A stretch of 64,000 bases of DNA from Fulvitalea axinellae (GTDB taxonomy: Bacteria; Bacteroidota; Bacteroidia; Cytophagales; Cyclobacteriaceae): the NCBI RefSeq assembly GCF_036492835.1, contig NZ_AP025318.1:245147-309146 (forward strand). The letters run 5' to 3'. A model generated the notes under the pieces. That model was not told the DNA's origin and did not search any database. It was given only the letters and a program-made list of their open reading frames with translations. Shown one piece after another: positions 1-9,128 of this stretch. The translations under genes were made by a program, and so were the position numbers. Position 1 is the first letter of the stretch. The number at the start of each line of letters is the position of its first letter.

Positions 1-894
1 CAAATCGGGGCGATTGGAAAGCAGGGCCAAAGGAACGCCGGGCGAAAGTGTCTCCGCCTCGGAAGCGAACATTTCCGGTCCCATGACGCCACGCTCCACC
101 GGCCCCGGCGTACGGCCGAGCAGTACGGAAAGGGCGTTTTCCGTCAGGCGAATCCGGCCTTGCAGATCGGCCTTGATCTGCTGAGCGTCGTAAAGTTGCG
201 CTTCGGCTTGCTTTACGGCTACTTCGGTCAGGTTGTCCTGTCCGGCGTCTTTCAGCGCTCGGATTACGTTCAGACTCCTTTGGCGGTTTACGATCGTGCG
301 CTCCGTAACGTCAAGCTGGCGATCCAGGGCCAACAAATCGAAGTATGAGGACGAGATATCCGATATCATTCTGGTGACCACGGCCTGTTTGGCGGCCAGA
401 GTCTGAAGATACGAGGCGCGGAAGGCTTTGTTCTGGCTGGTGATTTTCCCCCAAATATCGGCTTCCCAACTAAAGCTGCCTGTCACGTCAAACTGGTCCA
501 TATTAAAATCACCACCACCGAACGCAGTGTTGTCGGAAGGGTTTTGCCAACTGGCTCTGCCAGCCAAGCTGGCTGTAGGCAAATAGCCGGCTTTTCCCTG
601 CTTGCGGTAAGCGTCGGCCGCCACGATGTTCTGCAAGGCTATTCGGACATCATAATTGTTTTCCAGTCCCGTTCGTATATGCTTGCGCAGAATTTCATCC
701 GAAAAGAACTCTTCCCAAGGCATCTCCCCAATAGATTTGTCGGAGGATTCCGTAACGACATCGGTGCGGTACAGCGCCTCGGTATCGACAGAGAGTTTGG
801 GCTCGCTGTACTTGCGCCTTACCAAGCATGACTGCAAGGTAAGGGGCAAGACGAGGGCCAGCGCCCAATAATATATGATTCTGTTTCTTGTCAT
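1..894 (-). CDS. RND efflux outer-membrane lipoprotein (TolC/OprM/NodT family), 3' end outside window
   Basis: This is the outer-membrane channel of a tripartite efflux pump. The ATG at 894 gives a hydrophobic signal ending in the lipobox LQSC with Cys23, so a lipoprotein is expected. The mature part begins like the OprM/NodT family: a long N-terminal stretch (PWEEFFSDEILRKHI), then the first coiled-coil helices (NYDVRIALQNI, YLPTASLAGRASW) and the WEADIWGK turn typical of family members. About 298 codons are visible; members are usually 450-480 residues, so the C-terminal third or more lies before the window. It follows the pump gene by about 120 bases on the same strand, which fits the usual order adaptor-pump-channel. 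Identification of the family is firm; the substrate cannot be read from the sequence. Confidence 0.93.
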   Translation of the reverse strand, partial: MTRNRIIYYWALALVLPLTLQSCLVRRKYSEPKLSVDTEALYRTDVVTESSDKSIGEMPWEEFFSDEILRKHIRTGLENNYDVRIALQNIVAADAYRKQGKAGYLPTASLAGRASWQNPSDNTAFGGGDFNMDQFDVTGSFSWEADIWGKITSQNKAFRASYLQTLAAKQAVVTRMISDISSSYFDLLALDRQLDVTERTIVNRQRSLNVIRALKDAGQDNLTEVAVKQAEAQLYDAQQIKADLQGRIRLTENALSVLLGRTPGPVERGVMGPEMFASEAETLSPGVPLALLSNRPDL

Positions 895-1015
895 GATTTC
901 TAAACTAAAATCGTACTTAGTAAAGAGTCCAGAGTAAAGCGTAAAGAGTATGCAGTGATGAATTATCAAGCTTGCTCTTCTTGCTTTTTCAACTCCTTTA
1001 CAGAAGGTGCACTTA

Positions 1016-4000
1016 TCAGGACTCCGTTATCGCTTCGGCTTTTAGTTCGGTCTCGGGTTTTCTTTTAAAGCGTTCCTGCAACGATTGGAACACCACGAAC
1101 AGCACAGGAACCACAAACAGCCCCAAAGCCGTACCCACAAGCATACCGCCCGCCGCGCCGGTACCGATAGAGCGGTTTCCGGAAGCGCCTACCCCCTGCG
1201 CCAACACCAATGGCAAAAGGCCGAGGATAAAGGCGAACGATGTCATCAATACGGGGCGGAGACGTGCCTTGGCGCCAGTTACGGCGGCCTGTACCAACTC
1301 CATTCCTTCTTTGCGTCGTTGTAATGCGTATTCCACAATCAGAATGGCGTTTTTAGCCAAAAGACCAAGCAACATTATCAGGGCAACCTGGAAGTAGATA
1401 TTATTCTCAAGACCAAATAACCAAGAGGTTCCGTAAGCGCCCGAAATACCCAAAGGCAATGACAGGATAACGGCAAACGGAAGGATGTAACTTTCGTACT
1501 GTACGGCCAAGAAGAAATAGGCGAAGATAACACTAAGGGCGAACAGGAAAGTAAGCTGGTCACCGGCCAGGATCTCCTCGCGGGTAAGTCCGGAGAAAGA
1601 CACCTCGTAGTTTTTGGGAAGCATTTCCTCAGCCACCTCGTTAAAGGCCTTGATGGCGTCGCCGGAAGAATAGCCCGGCGCGGCGGTACCGTTTAGCGTA
1701 ACAGCGTTGAACAAGTTAAAGCGGCTAACCGTTTGTGGCCCTTTGGTACGGGTAAGCGTCACGAATTCAGAAACGGGGGCCATCAAACCGTCGGGAGTTC
1801 TTACGGAGATAAGGTCAAGGCTGGCAGGGTCTTCCCTGTGCTCGGGCTTGGCCTGAACGAATACCTTGAACTGTTTGCCATATTTACTGAAGTCCGCGGC
1901 GTAAATACCGCCGATATAGCCCTGCATCGCCGACATCACGTCGCCGACGTTCAGGCCCGCTTCCTTGATTTTCGGAATATCCAAAGTCATTTCGAACTGC
2001 GGGAAATTCGTGTTGAACGAACTTGACACAAAGCCTAACTCCGGACGGGCCGTAAGCGCTTGGGCGAAATTTCGGGCCGTCACGTCCAGCTCCTTCAAAT
2101 CACCCGACTGACTGTCAACCAACTGGGCTTCCACACCTCCCGACTCTCCAAAGCCCGGTACGGTACCCGGAGGGAAGAATACGATTTGGGCGTCGGGAAT
2201 CATTTGGGTGGCACCATAAAGCCCCCCTAAAATTGCTTCCACACTCAAATCAGGCGTTTTCCGTTTATCCCAATCATCAAGACTGATAAATCCCATAGCA
2301 TAGGAACTACCAGCTCCAGAAAAGAAGCTACTACCATTGATCATTGTATAACTGCTGACTCCAGGCGTTTGGGAGAAAATTTCTTCCATTTGTTTGGTCA
2401 CACTTACGGTACGGTCAAGTGAGGCGCCTTCCGGCAACTCCACATTGATAAAGATCGTCGCTTGGTCTTCATTTGGCACAAAACCCGAGGACATCCGGCT
2501 GTTATACCAGAAAACAGAAACAGCGCACAAGGCTAACAATCCGGCCGAGATCCATTTCCTTTTGACCAAGAAGCCAACCACTTTCCCGTATTTTCCCGTA
2601 AGGGACTCGAAGCCCACATTAAAGGCCGTGGTGAATCGGGCGCCAAAACCTTTTTTCTCTTCTCCGTGGCCATCGCTTTTCAACAACAAGGCACAGAGCG
2701 CCGGACTAAGCGTAAGGGCATTTACCGCAGAAATCAGGATTGAAATCAGAAGCGTAACGCCGAATTGTTTGTAGAATACGCCTACAGGACCGTTTGCGAA
2801 AGTAATAGGAACGAATACGGCGCCCATCACAAGCGTAATGGAGATCAAGGCTCCGCCGATTTCTTCCATAGCCGAATGCGTAGCTTTTCTGGCGCTACGG
2901 TATCCCGCGTCCAACTTGGCGTGTACGGCCTCTACCACCACAATGGCGTCATCGACCACAATACCGATAGCCAAAACCAAGGCGAAAAGCGTAAGAAGGT
3001 TGATGGAATAGCCGAAAACCTGCAAGAAGAAGAATGTACCGATAATAGAAACCGGAACAGCGATGGCCGGTATCAGCGTGGAGCGGAAATCCTGAAGAAA
3101 GATAAACACCACGATAAACACCAGCGCAAAGGCTTCGAATAAAGTCGTTTTCACTTTGGACATAGAAGCCGCCAGAAAACGATCCGTATCATAATCGTAA
3201 TTGAATTTCAGACCCTCGGGCATTCCTTTCTCCAGCTCAGCGATTTTCTCGTAGAGTTTTGCAGAAATCTTGTGCGAGTTGGAACCCGGCATTTGATAAA
3301 TACCCATGGAAATGCTAGGAAATCCTTTGGTGCTAGCCGTGGAAGAATATGAGAAAGCGTCGATCTCAACCTCTGCGACATCGCTTAACCGAAGTATCTT
3401 ACCATTTTCCAGCCTCTGGATTACGATATCCCTGTATTCTTTCTCCTCCTTATATCGCCCTTTGTACTTGATCACATATTCGAAGGAATTACCGGCGTTT
3501 TGGCTCAAGGTACCCGCCGAAGCTTCCACACTTTGGTCATTAACAGCGGACACCACATCGGATACCGTCACTCCGTAAGTGGACATACGGACCGGATCTA
3601 TCCAGACCCGCATCGTATATCCCTTATCTCCGAATATGCTTACGGTACCCACACCGTCGATACGCTGGAATTCGGGCTTAATATTAATGTTGACATAATT
3701 CTGGACGAAAGTTTCGTCCAGGTCCGGATTCTCGGAACGAACCGACATATACATCAGCGCCGAGTTTTGTTGCTTTTCCGTGATTACGCCCATACGGGTA
3801 ACCGCAGCGGGCAGAGTGGAACTGGCCAAAGCCACGCGATTCTGTACGTTTACCGCAGCCATGTCCGGATCATAACCCGGCTTAAAGAACACGGTAATCT
3901 GAACGCTACCGTTGTTACTGGCTTTGGAGGTCATGTATGTCATGCCTTCCACACCGTTGATCTGCTCCTCGATAGGAGTCACAACGCTCTCTACCAGCGT

Positions 4001-4165
4001 TTCGGCACTAGCGCCGGGAAAGCTGGTGGTTACGCTTACGGTAGGAGGCGCAATTTCCGGATACTGCGTCATCGGGAGTGTCCGGATGGCGAGTAAGCCC
4101 ATCATAACGATCAACACCGAGATGACCGTAGAGAGGACAGGCCTTTCTATAAATACCTTTAGCAT
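1016..4165 (-). CDS. RND efflux pump, inner-membrane permease (HAE1/AcrB family)
   Basis: At 1049 residues this is a full-length AcrB-type proton/drug antiporter. The N-terminus MLKVFIERPVLSTVISVL is the classic first transmembrane helix, followed by the SFPGASAETLVESVVTPIEEQI porter motif region. The proton relay pair is present in GIVVDDAIVVVEAV near residue 400, and the C-terminal block GLLAKNAILIVEYA is intact. It pumps hydrophobic compounds from the periplasm or membrane to the outer channel, driven by proton entry. It starts 7 bases after the adaptor stop on the same strand, so the two are translated from one message, and the channel gene follows. The substrate is unknown; no dedicated regulator is visible next to the operon. 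Confidence 0.97.
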   Translation of the reverse strand: MLKVFIERPVLSTVISVLIVMMGLLAIRTLPMTQYPEIAPPTVSVTTSFPGASAETLVESVVTPIEEQINGVEGMTYMTSKASNNGSVQITVFFKPGYDPDMAAVNVQNRVALASSTLPAAVTRMGVITEKQQNSALMYMSVRSENPDLDETFVQNYVNINIKPEFQRIDGVGTVSIFGDKGYTMRVWIDPVRMSTYGVTVSDVVSAVNDQSVEASAGTLSQNAGNSFEYVIKYKGRYKEEKEYRDIVIQRLENGKILRLSDVAEVEIDAFSYSSTASTKGFPSISMGIYQMPGSNSHKISAKLYEKIAELEKGMPEGLKFNYDYDTDRFLAASMSKVKTTLFEAFALVFIVVFIFLQDFRSTLIPAIAVPVSIIGTFFFLQVFGYSINLLTLFALVLAIGIVVDDAIVVVEAVHAKLDAGYRSARKATHSAMEEIGGALISITLVMGAVFVPITFANGPVGVFYKQFGVTLLISILISAVNALTLSPALCALLLKSDGHGEEKKGFGARFTTAFNVGFESLTGKYGKVVGFLVKRKWISAGLLALCAVSVFWYNSRMSSGFVPNEDQATIFINVELPEGASLDRTVSVTKQMEEIFSQTPGVSSYTMINGSSFFSGAGSSYAMGFISLDDWDKRKTPDLSVEAILGGLYGATQMIPDAQIVFFPPGTVPGFGESGGVEAQLVDSQSGDLKELDVTARNFAQALTARPELGFVSSSFNTNFPQFEMTLDIPKIKEAGLNVGDVMSAMQGYIGGIYAADFSKYGKQFKVFVQAKPEHREDPASLDLISVRTPDGLMAPVSEFVTLTRTKGPQTVSRFNLFNAVTLNGTAAPGYSSGDAIKAFNEVAEEMLPKNYEVSFSGLTREEILAGDQLTFLFALSVIFAYFFLAVQYESYILPFAVILSLPLGISGAYGTSWLFGLENNIYFQVALIMLLGLLAKNAILIVEYALQRRKEGMELVQAAVTGAKARLRPVLMTSFAFILGLLPLVLAQGVGASGNRSIGTGAAGGMLVGTALGLFVVPVLFVVFQSLQERFKRKPETELKAEAITES

Positions 4166-4172
4166 GGTCTTA

Positions 4173-5297
4173 TCAGAATACCGTTTTGATAGAATTGATG
4201 AGTTGGTCCGTTGAAGTTGGAACAGGTTGGATTGTCATTCCCGGACGGATGCGGTTCATTCCTTGGCCCACGATTGTCTGGCCCTCTTTGAGCCCTTCCA
4301 GAACAATTGCCCTGTTATCGATGATTCCCCCAAGTTTTACAAAGGCCATCGATACCGAGTCGCCCTGCTGGACGGCGTACACATATGACTGTTCCTGTAA
4401 CTCGGCCGTAGCCATAGCCGGAACGGTCAGCGCGCCGTCAAAACGGGTCGGGATCATGACTTGTCCACTACTTCCGTTGCGAAGCGTGCCCGCCGGATTA
4501 GGAAATACCGCCCTAAACTGAACCGATCCCGTACGCTTGTCGATCTCTCCCGTAACAGTCTGGATTGTTCCTTCGGTTCCATACTCCGAACCGTCCGCAA
4601 GCTGAAGCTTAACGGCGGGCATCTTGGCTATTTTTTCAGAGAATGTGTTGCCTTCAATATTCTTGGTGAATTCCAGAAAACGTTTCTCGTTCATTGAGAA
4701 ATATACATACACTTGATCGATGCTGGATACGGACGTCAAGGCTTTCTGGCTACTAGGCCCAACCAATGTCCCTTCACGAAAGCGAATGTCACTCACAACA
4801 CCGTTGACCGGACTTTTGATAGCCGTGTAGCCAATATCGGCCAAAATTCCGGCGTAGTCGCCCTTGGCGCGGTCCAAGGCGGCTCTAGCCGTGCGGAGAG
4901 TTACCGGGCTTACGATATTCTGTTTTACCAAAGGCTCCAAGCGGGCTACCTCTACCCCTGCTTGGGCCACAGCTGCCTTGGCGGCTCTGGCGTTTTGGCT
5001 AAGCGTTTCGGTTTCCAAACGGAAAAGGAGTTGGCCTTTTTTCACTTCCTGCCCTTCATCCACATACACTTTGCTGATATAGCCCGATACCTTGGCCCTG
5101 ATTTCGATATTGGACTCGCCTTCTACGCTAGCGGGATAGCGGTCGTATTTGATTAGATTGGCTTTTTCCACCTTTACGGTAGGGAACGGCGAGGCTTGCA
5201 TCTGGTATGACTCCTCCCCTTGACTGGCGGTACAGCCAGTGGCTACGACTGAGGCGAAAACCGCCGCATTGATCAGAAATTTCATGTTTATTTTCAT
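4173..5297 (-). CDS. RND efflux periplasmic adaptor lipoprotein (AcrA/MFP family)
   Basis: The 374-residue product has a lipoprotein signal with the lipobox VATGC (Cys22) and then the standard adaptor layout. The first beta-barrel/lipoyl half is seen in ASVEGESNIEIRAKVSGYI and VDEGQEVKKGQLLFRLE, the helical hairpin in residues about 95-150, the returning lipoyl half in YTAIKSPVNGVVSDI, and the membrane-proximal domain ends in VVGQGMNRIRPGMTI. It bridges the pump and the outer-membrane channel. It is the first gene of the operon; the pump begins 7 bases downstream. Family assignment is certain, specificity is not. Confidence 0.96.
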   Translation of the reverse strand: MKINMKFLINAAVFASVVATGCTASQGEESYQMQASPFPTVKVEKANLIKYDRYPASVEGESNIEIRAKVSGYISKVYVDEGQEVKKGQLLFRLETETLSQNARAAKAAVAQAGVEVARLEPLVKQNIVSPVTLRTARAALDRAKGDYAGILADIGYTAIKSPVNGVVSDIRFREGTLVGPSSQKALTSVSSIDQVYVYFSMNEKRFLEFTKNIEGNTFSEKIAKMPAVKLQLADGSEYGTEGTIQTVTGEIDKRTGSVQFRAVFPNPAGTLRNGSSGQVMIPTRFDGALTVPAMATAELQEQSYVYAVQQGDSVSMAFVKLGGIIDNRAIVLEGLKEGQTIVGQGMNRIRPGMTIQPVPTSTDQLINSIKTVF

Positions 5298-5612
5298 ATA
5301 TTTTTCTTTTCCCGATTTAGCAACGACAAAATTAGATGCGAGATGTGGCCACTAGAAGCCATTTCAGCAGAACCGCCTTTTCCTCCTGCGAATTGGCGTT
5401 TTTATCAGTCGAATTGTTTCCCGAAATTTCCGTCTATAGAGCTGAAAAATGGAAGTTTGGGGTACTTGAGGCTAATCTAAAAGGTAAAATCAGGGCGTTT
5501 TTAATAAGGAATGACCGGCTGTTTTCAAGCTTATTCCCGCGTTTGGGAGTTCTCTACAACCTGATCAGGTTTCGTTATTCTTCACAAAAAATCATAGATT
5601 CCCGCTCGACCT
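5298..5612. other. intergenic region upstream of the RND operon
   Basis: About 315 bases without a supported gene. The end next to the adaptor gene holds a possible minus-strand promoter (see 5327-5334). The rest shows no hairpin or repeat that I can see. A 94-codon plus-strand open frame here has no recognisable features. Confidence 0.5.
5327..5334 (-). promoter_or_regulatory. possible Bacteroidota -7 box for the RND operon
   Basis: On the minus strand the bases read TAATTTTG, matching the TAnnTTTG -7 element of Bacteroidota housekeeping promoters, about 30 bases upstream of the adaptor ATG. No clear TTTG element is found at the -33 position, so this is tentative. Confidence 0.35.
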
Positions 5613-7550
5613 CTAGTTAAATGAAAGCGATAATTTAGGCTCATGAAAAGCCCAATACGGACGCCCATAATTATCCCTGATACATTCCAGCTCTTTGGTC
5701 ATCTGCGGATTGTCTTTGATATTTTTGATCCAAAGACTTAAAGGAGTTGAGGTATGGAAAAAGTCTTCTTTAAGCTCAAGATCGTAACGCTCGGCCGTAA
5801 GCACCACCAAAGATTTTGTCAGGTCTTTCGATTCCTTTTTAAAGCGTTTAAAAGTTAACATCGTGCGCCTTAATTCCTCTTGATTTCGGGCTCGCTGTAT
5901 GCCTCGTTCCAAGTATGGGACGGCATCCTTATATGTACGTCGGAATTCCGTCAGCTTTTCCTCGTACTGCGGCAAGCCAGGCATAAACCCGGGAGTGGCG
6001 AAGGCCTTATCCAGCTTCGTTTCGCTCTTGTGGACTCGGTCCAAACAATTTTGCTTGGCCGTTTCAAAATCTACTCGTACCCTGACAGCCATCGGTACTC
6101 CGCTTATTATACCCATCTTGGCCCCATGAAAATCCTGCCTGTCTTCCACTCCGTACATTTTGAAATGGAACAGCCTGTTTTGGTCTTCTTTCTCAAGGCG
6201 GGTCATGTCTATCTTCGCCAAACTGTCAAGTCGTCTTTGGGCCCTGCCTCCCAGTTCTTGCAACTCGGATAACTTTCTAAGAAGAATCTTGATATTCTGC
6301 GCCCGTCTGCGAGTCTCCGTCTTATAGCTAAACTGAAACGGCCGGCCCAGAGCGTCCTTGCGTCGGAAATATTCTTCCAGATATTTCCGAAAAGCTTCCG
6401 AACCACAGAAAAATGCGTTGAACTCCTGAATCACGTAAAAGTCCGGCATATAAGATCTCGTGTAATTCTCCATGGTTACGAAATCCACTCCCGAACGCGC
6501 CACCACTCCGGCGTTGTGCATATTCCAGCGAGTTGTGTAACAATCAGCCAAAGAGCCTCTGACCCGAATGCCTTCATTCTCCAAATGCTCCTCGTAGCTA
6601 TCGGGATATTGGTGCGGGTCCAAAGTCTTGGAGATGCGTTCCCCCGTAATTCCCGTCATCATAAAACCTTCTCCCACATTCGGATACACATAGTTATTCA
6701 CACCCAATGCATGCGAACGCCTGGCCTTATCGTCTTCCTCCATTTCCCGAAAACTCCTCACCACTTCAGTGCAATCCGCCCGCTCGTCGAGCGATACAAA
6801 CGCGGCGCAACCACGAGGGGACGGGGCTTCCCTATTCACAAAATAATCGGCCAACCTGTTTTCCGTTCCAAAGGACAACGGTACTCTGGCTTTTTCAAGA
6901 AGATTGTAAGTCATATCCACTTGTTCCAACACCACTTCCCTACACCTGCCGTAACTATAACCCAGTACATTTTGCACAAAAGCGGAACAGTCGCTGTACT
7001 TGCCCACCCGCTCTCGATCACCACGATATGAGACTCCCGTAAGAAAAAGTTCGTTTCGCTCCATTCCGAACATATCTGGAACGGAAATCCCGGAAGACTT
7101 GTCTTGCCAAAGTTCCAAGTCTCCGCCCTTGTCCCTGAAAACCCGATTGCTCTCGGCCGCTTTCTCTTCCGTAGCGTAAAAAACTTTCGCCTCGTCGGTG
7201 TCCTCGACGGCCAAATCCGCACCGTAACTGGCTTTAAGCGTAGGAGCGAACATTGAAGCGTCGTCATTCTTGTCCGTCTGGCGTATTTCACCACCCTCGA
7301 CATCCTTTATCTCAAGAAGGTAACTCTCGTCGTCAAAAATAGTCTGGGTATGCAAATCGTGTCCGAACTTATAATCGGCCGAATCCAAAACCAAGGATTC
7401 GAAACGGGCCGATTTCCCAACTGGAAAATACCCGCTTTCCCGATCATACCCCATATACATATAAGCCTGGACAGGAGGCATCCGGCTTCCGCAATCAGAA
7501 GAGGGTTCATTACGGGTTTTCTTCGGTCTGTGGGACTGATCTGAGAACAT
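5613..7550 (-). CDS. orphan effector-like protein with P-P-V-Q-A N-terminal box and papain/CHAP-like core
   Basis: The start is placed at the ATG at 7550 (645 residues); an upstream TTG at 7604 would add 18 residues. The first 24 residues are polar and basic (MFSDQSHRPKKTRNEP), then comes PPVQA at residues 25-29. The central part holds Cys188 in KYSDCSAFVQNV and a strand pair NMHNAGVVARSGVDFVTMEN with His345 and Glu361/Asn362. A Cys at a helix start and a later His followed by a V-V-A/G-D-x-V-T-x-E-N strand is the pattern of papain-like CHAP/NlpC folds and of many effector-like Bacteroidota proteins. The last 250 residues are charged and helical with several RR/KK pairs. There is no membrane segment or classical signal peptide. 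The gene stands alone between the RND operon and the B12 riboswitch. The function is not known; protease, amidase or inactive relative are all possible. Confidence 0.8.
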   Translation of the reverse strand: MFSDQSHRPKKTRNEPSSDCGSRMPPVQAYMYMGYDRESGYFPVGKSARFESLVLDSADYKFGHDLHTQTIFDDESYLLEIKDVEGGEIRQTDKNDDASMFAPTLKASYGADLAVEDTDEAKVFYATEEKAAESNRVFRDKGGDLELWQDKSSGISVPDMFGMERNELFLTGVSYRGDRERVGKYSDCSAFVQNVLGYSYGRCREVVLEQVDMTYNLLEKARVPLSFGTENRLADYFVNREAPSPRGCAAFVSLDERADCTEVVRSFREMEEDDKARRSHALGVNNYVYPNVGEGFMMTGITGERISKTLDPHQYPDSYEEHLENEGIRVRGSLADCYTTRWNMHNAGVVARSGVDFVTMENYTRSYMPDFYVIQEFNAFFCGSEAFRKYLEEYFRRKDALGRPFQFSYKTETRRRAQNIKILLRKLSELQELGGRAQRRLDSLAKIDMTRLEKEDQNRLFHFKMYGVEDRQDFHGAKMGIISGVPMAVRVRVDFETAKQNCLDRVHKSETKLDKAFATPGFMPGLPQYEEKLTEFRRTYKDAVPYLERGIQRARNQEELRRTMLTFKRFKKESKDLTKSLVVLTAERYDLELKEDFFHTSTPLSLWIKNIKDNPQMTKELECIRDNYGRPYWAFHEPKLSLSFN

Positions 7551-7799
7551 GGCAAAGGGCTTTGGACTTAACCCCGCCGAAGGGCCCAGTGTTCCGCCAC
7601 TCAACAGATTCTATAACAATTAGAAAATGGAAAAAGAGCAAACGTGAAGTTTGACCAATCAAAAGTCAAAGACAGAAACAGATTAATATTGTTACAATAA
7701 AAATTGAAATGTTCAAGTATAAGGAAAATAAGAAGCTGACAAGCTAATTTTTTCGGGTCAAAATACGCTGACAAAAGATTTATTTCCGTTCCGACTTCG

Positions 7800-7807
7800 T
7801 ACTTTTG
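7800..7807 (+). promoter_or_regulatory. -7 promoter box upstream of the cobalamin riboswitch
   Basis: TACTTTTG fits the Bacteroidota TAnnTTTG element and lies directly before the riboswitch, so that transcription would begin at about 7814 at the first riboswitch helix. A good -33 TTTG is not obvious. Confidence 0.5.
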
Positions 7808-7814
7808 CCCCCGC

Positions 7815-8012
7815 TAAACGGTGTCGCCCGCAAAGGCGTTAATGGGAATCCGGTACCAATCCGGAGCTGTACCCGCAACTGTAAGTCTTCGGCCCAATCT
7901 GGCCCGAGGAAAGCCAGAAAACCAGCCCTTAGCAAGACTGAGACTTACGGGCTTATAAGTCGAAAGACCTGGCGTACTGTGCCACATAGCGCGCCTTCCC
8001 TGCCCTCGGTCA
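7815..8012 (+). ncRNA. cobalamin riboswitch
   Basis: The leader carries the conserved core of the B12 riboswitch: GTTAATGGGAATCCGGT, an ATCCGGAGCTGTACCCGCAA segment followed by CTGTAAG, and further on the B12 box AGTCGAAAGACCTGGC at about 7958-7973. These elements are in the right order and spacing. Known cobalamin riboswitches turn expression off when adenosyl- or other cobalamins bind. Here the switch precedes a lipoprotein gene that starts at 8049. Boundaries are approximate, because the peripheral helices were judged by eye. Confidence 0.93.
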
Positions 8013-8048
8013 CGAAAATCATTCGTAACCTTACTAACTTTTTCAAAA

Positions 8049-8786
8049 ATGTTAAGATTTACGCTCAGGACGCTAGCACTCGTTGCCCTAGTCACCATTG
8101 CCGTATCATGTTCGGACGACGACGATCCGACCCCGCGTTTCACCGTTGATTTCGAAGATTTGGAGCTCGATGCCAATTCCTATTGGGACGGGGCTGACAA
8201 ATCCGGAAAATTTGTAGCTGACGATGTTACTTTTCCTAATGACTACAACGATCAATACAAGTCGTGGCAAGGCTTCGCATATTCCAACATGACGGATATG
8301 GAGACTCCCGGAAGGCCCAACCAATACAGCGTGTATGGCAAGTCGGGAGCGATGGGGTCTAAAAACTTCGGCCTTGGTTATATCGCCATGGACACGAAGT
8401 TCAATATTATGGCATTCCCACGGGCGGTAAATAATGTTCGGCTTTACGTTACCAATGGTACCTATGCTTATCTCGCTATGAAAAATGGCGATAATTTCAC
8501 TAAGAAGTTTGGTGGGGAAGACGGCAATGACCCAGATTTCTGCAAACTGATTTGTATTGGCCTTGACGAAGATGGCGAGGAAACCGGTAAAGTGGAAATT
8601 TTCTTGGCGGACTACCGTTTCGATAACAATGCGGAAGATTATATTCTTACTGAATGGAAAGAGTTTGACCTTACCCAACTCGGAAAAGTGAAATCCGTAC
8701 GCTTTGAGATGGATTCGAGTGACAAAAACGAGTGGGGAATGAAGAACCCGGCTTATTACTTCGTCGATAACATATCGTACGAATAA
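8049..8786 (+). CDS. btuH: BtuH-like DUF4465 surface lipoprotein, probable cobalamin-binding protein
   Basis: The 245-residue product has a lipoprotein signal ending in AVSC (Cys21), followed directly by SDDDD, an acidic stretch like the lipoprotein export signals that send Bacteroidota lipoproteins to the cell surface. The body (FEDLELDANSYWDG, SWQGFAYSNMTD, YSVYGKSG, FVDNISYE at the end) is a DUF4465 beta-sandwich. DUF4465 lipoproteins named BtuH bind B12 on the surface of Bacteroides and usually sit in btu loci. Here the gene is the only one behind a cobalamin riboswitch, with a terminator right after it, so it seems to be a stand-alone B12-responsive gene with no BtuB or BtuFCD next to it. 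The symbol is given by family and riboswitch context; binding is inferred. Confidence 0.82.
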   Translation: MLRFTLRTLALVALVTIAVSCSDDDDPTPRFTVDFEDLELDANSYWDGADKSGKFVADDVTFPNDYNDQYKSWQGFAYSNMTDMETPGRPNQYSVYGKSGAMGSKNFGLGYIAMDTKFNIMAFPRAVNNVRLYVTNGTYAYLAMKNGDNFTKKFGGEDGNDPDFCKLICIGLDEDGEETGKVEIFLADYRFDNNAEDYILTEWKEFDLTQLGKVKSVRFEMDSSDKNEWGMKNPAYYFVDNISYE

Positions 8787-8812
8787 AACGAGCTTAACAT
8801 CGAAAAAAACAC

Positions 8813-8849
8813 AAAATCCCCGAAGCGATATATTGCTCCGGGGATTTTT
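8813..8849 (+). terminator. intrinsic terminator after the BtuH-like gene
   Basis: AATCCCCG pairs with CGGGGATT around a short internal region, and a run of five T follows. It closes the riboswitch transcription unit. Confidence 0.85.
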
Positions 8850-9128
8850 CGCATATTACGGATCAACTTGAATTTAATTATCCCCATTACGGGAACAAAA
8901 CGGTTATTAGGGAGAAAAACTTATCATACATAAAAAAATGAATGCCCTTTTGCTTCAAAATTACGATTGATTTCCCCATATTATGGATCTGTTTCAATTA
9001 GCTTAAAGGTTTTAACATGTGTTGTATGAGCTTTTGTGCGTCGCAAGCCCGCCGTTGGGCTATCTTTTGGTTACAGGACCGCATACAACGCTGTTCCCAT
9101 CATCCATCATTTTTAAACGGATCCAAAC
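8850..9128. other. intergenic region before the sugar transporter
   Basis: About 280 bases. It contains an imperfect direct repeat of about 24 bases (near 8852 and 8978, shared core CATATTAnGGATC), otherwise nothing recognised. The repeat may be a regulatory site for the transporter, but this is a guess. Confidence 0.3.

Noticed and set aside
3500-4096. Plus-strand open frame of 198 codons opposite the RND pump
   Set aside because: Antisense of the AcrB-like N-terminus, with no recognisable feature.
5336-5620. Plus-strand open frame of 94 codons upstream of the RND operon
   Set aside because: It runs against the probable promoter of the adaptor gene, has no recognisable domain and overlaps the orphan gene end.
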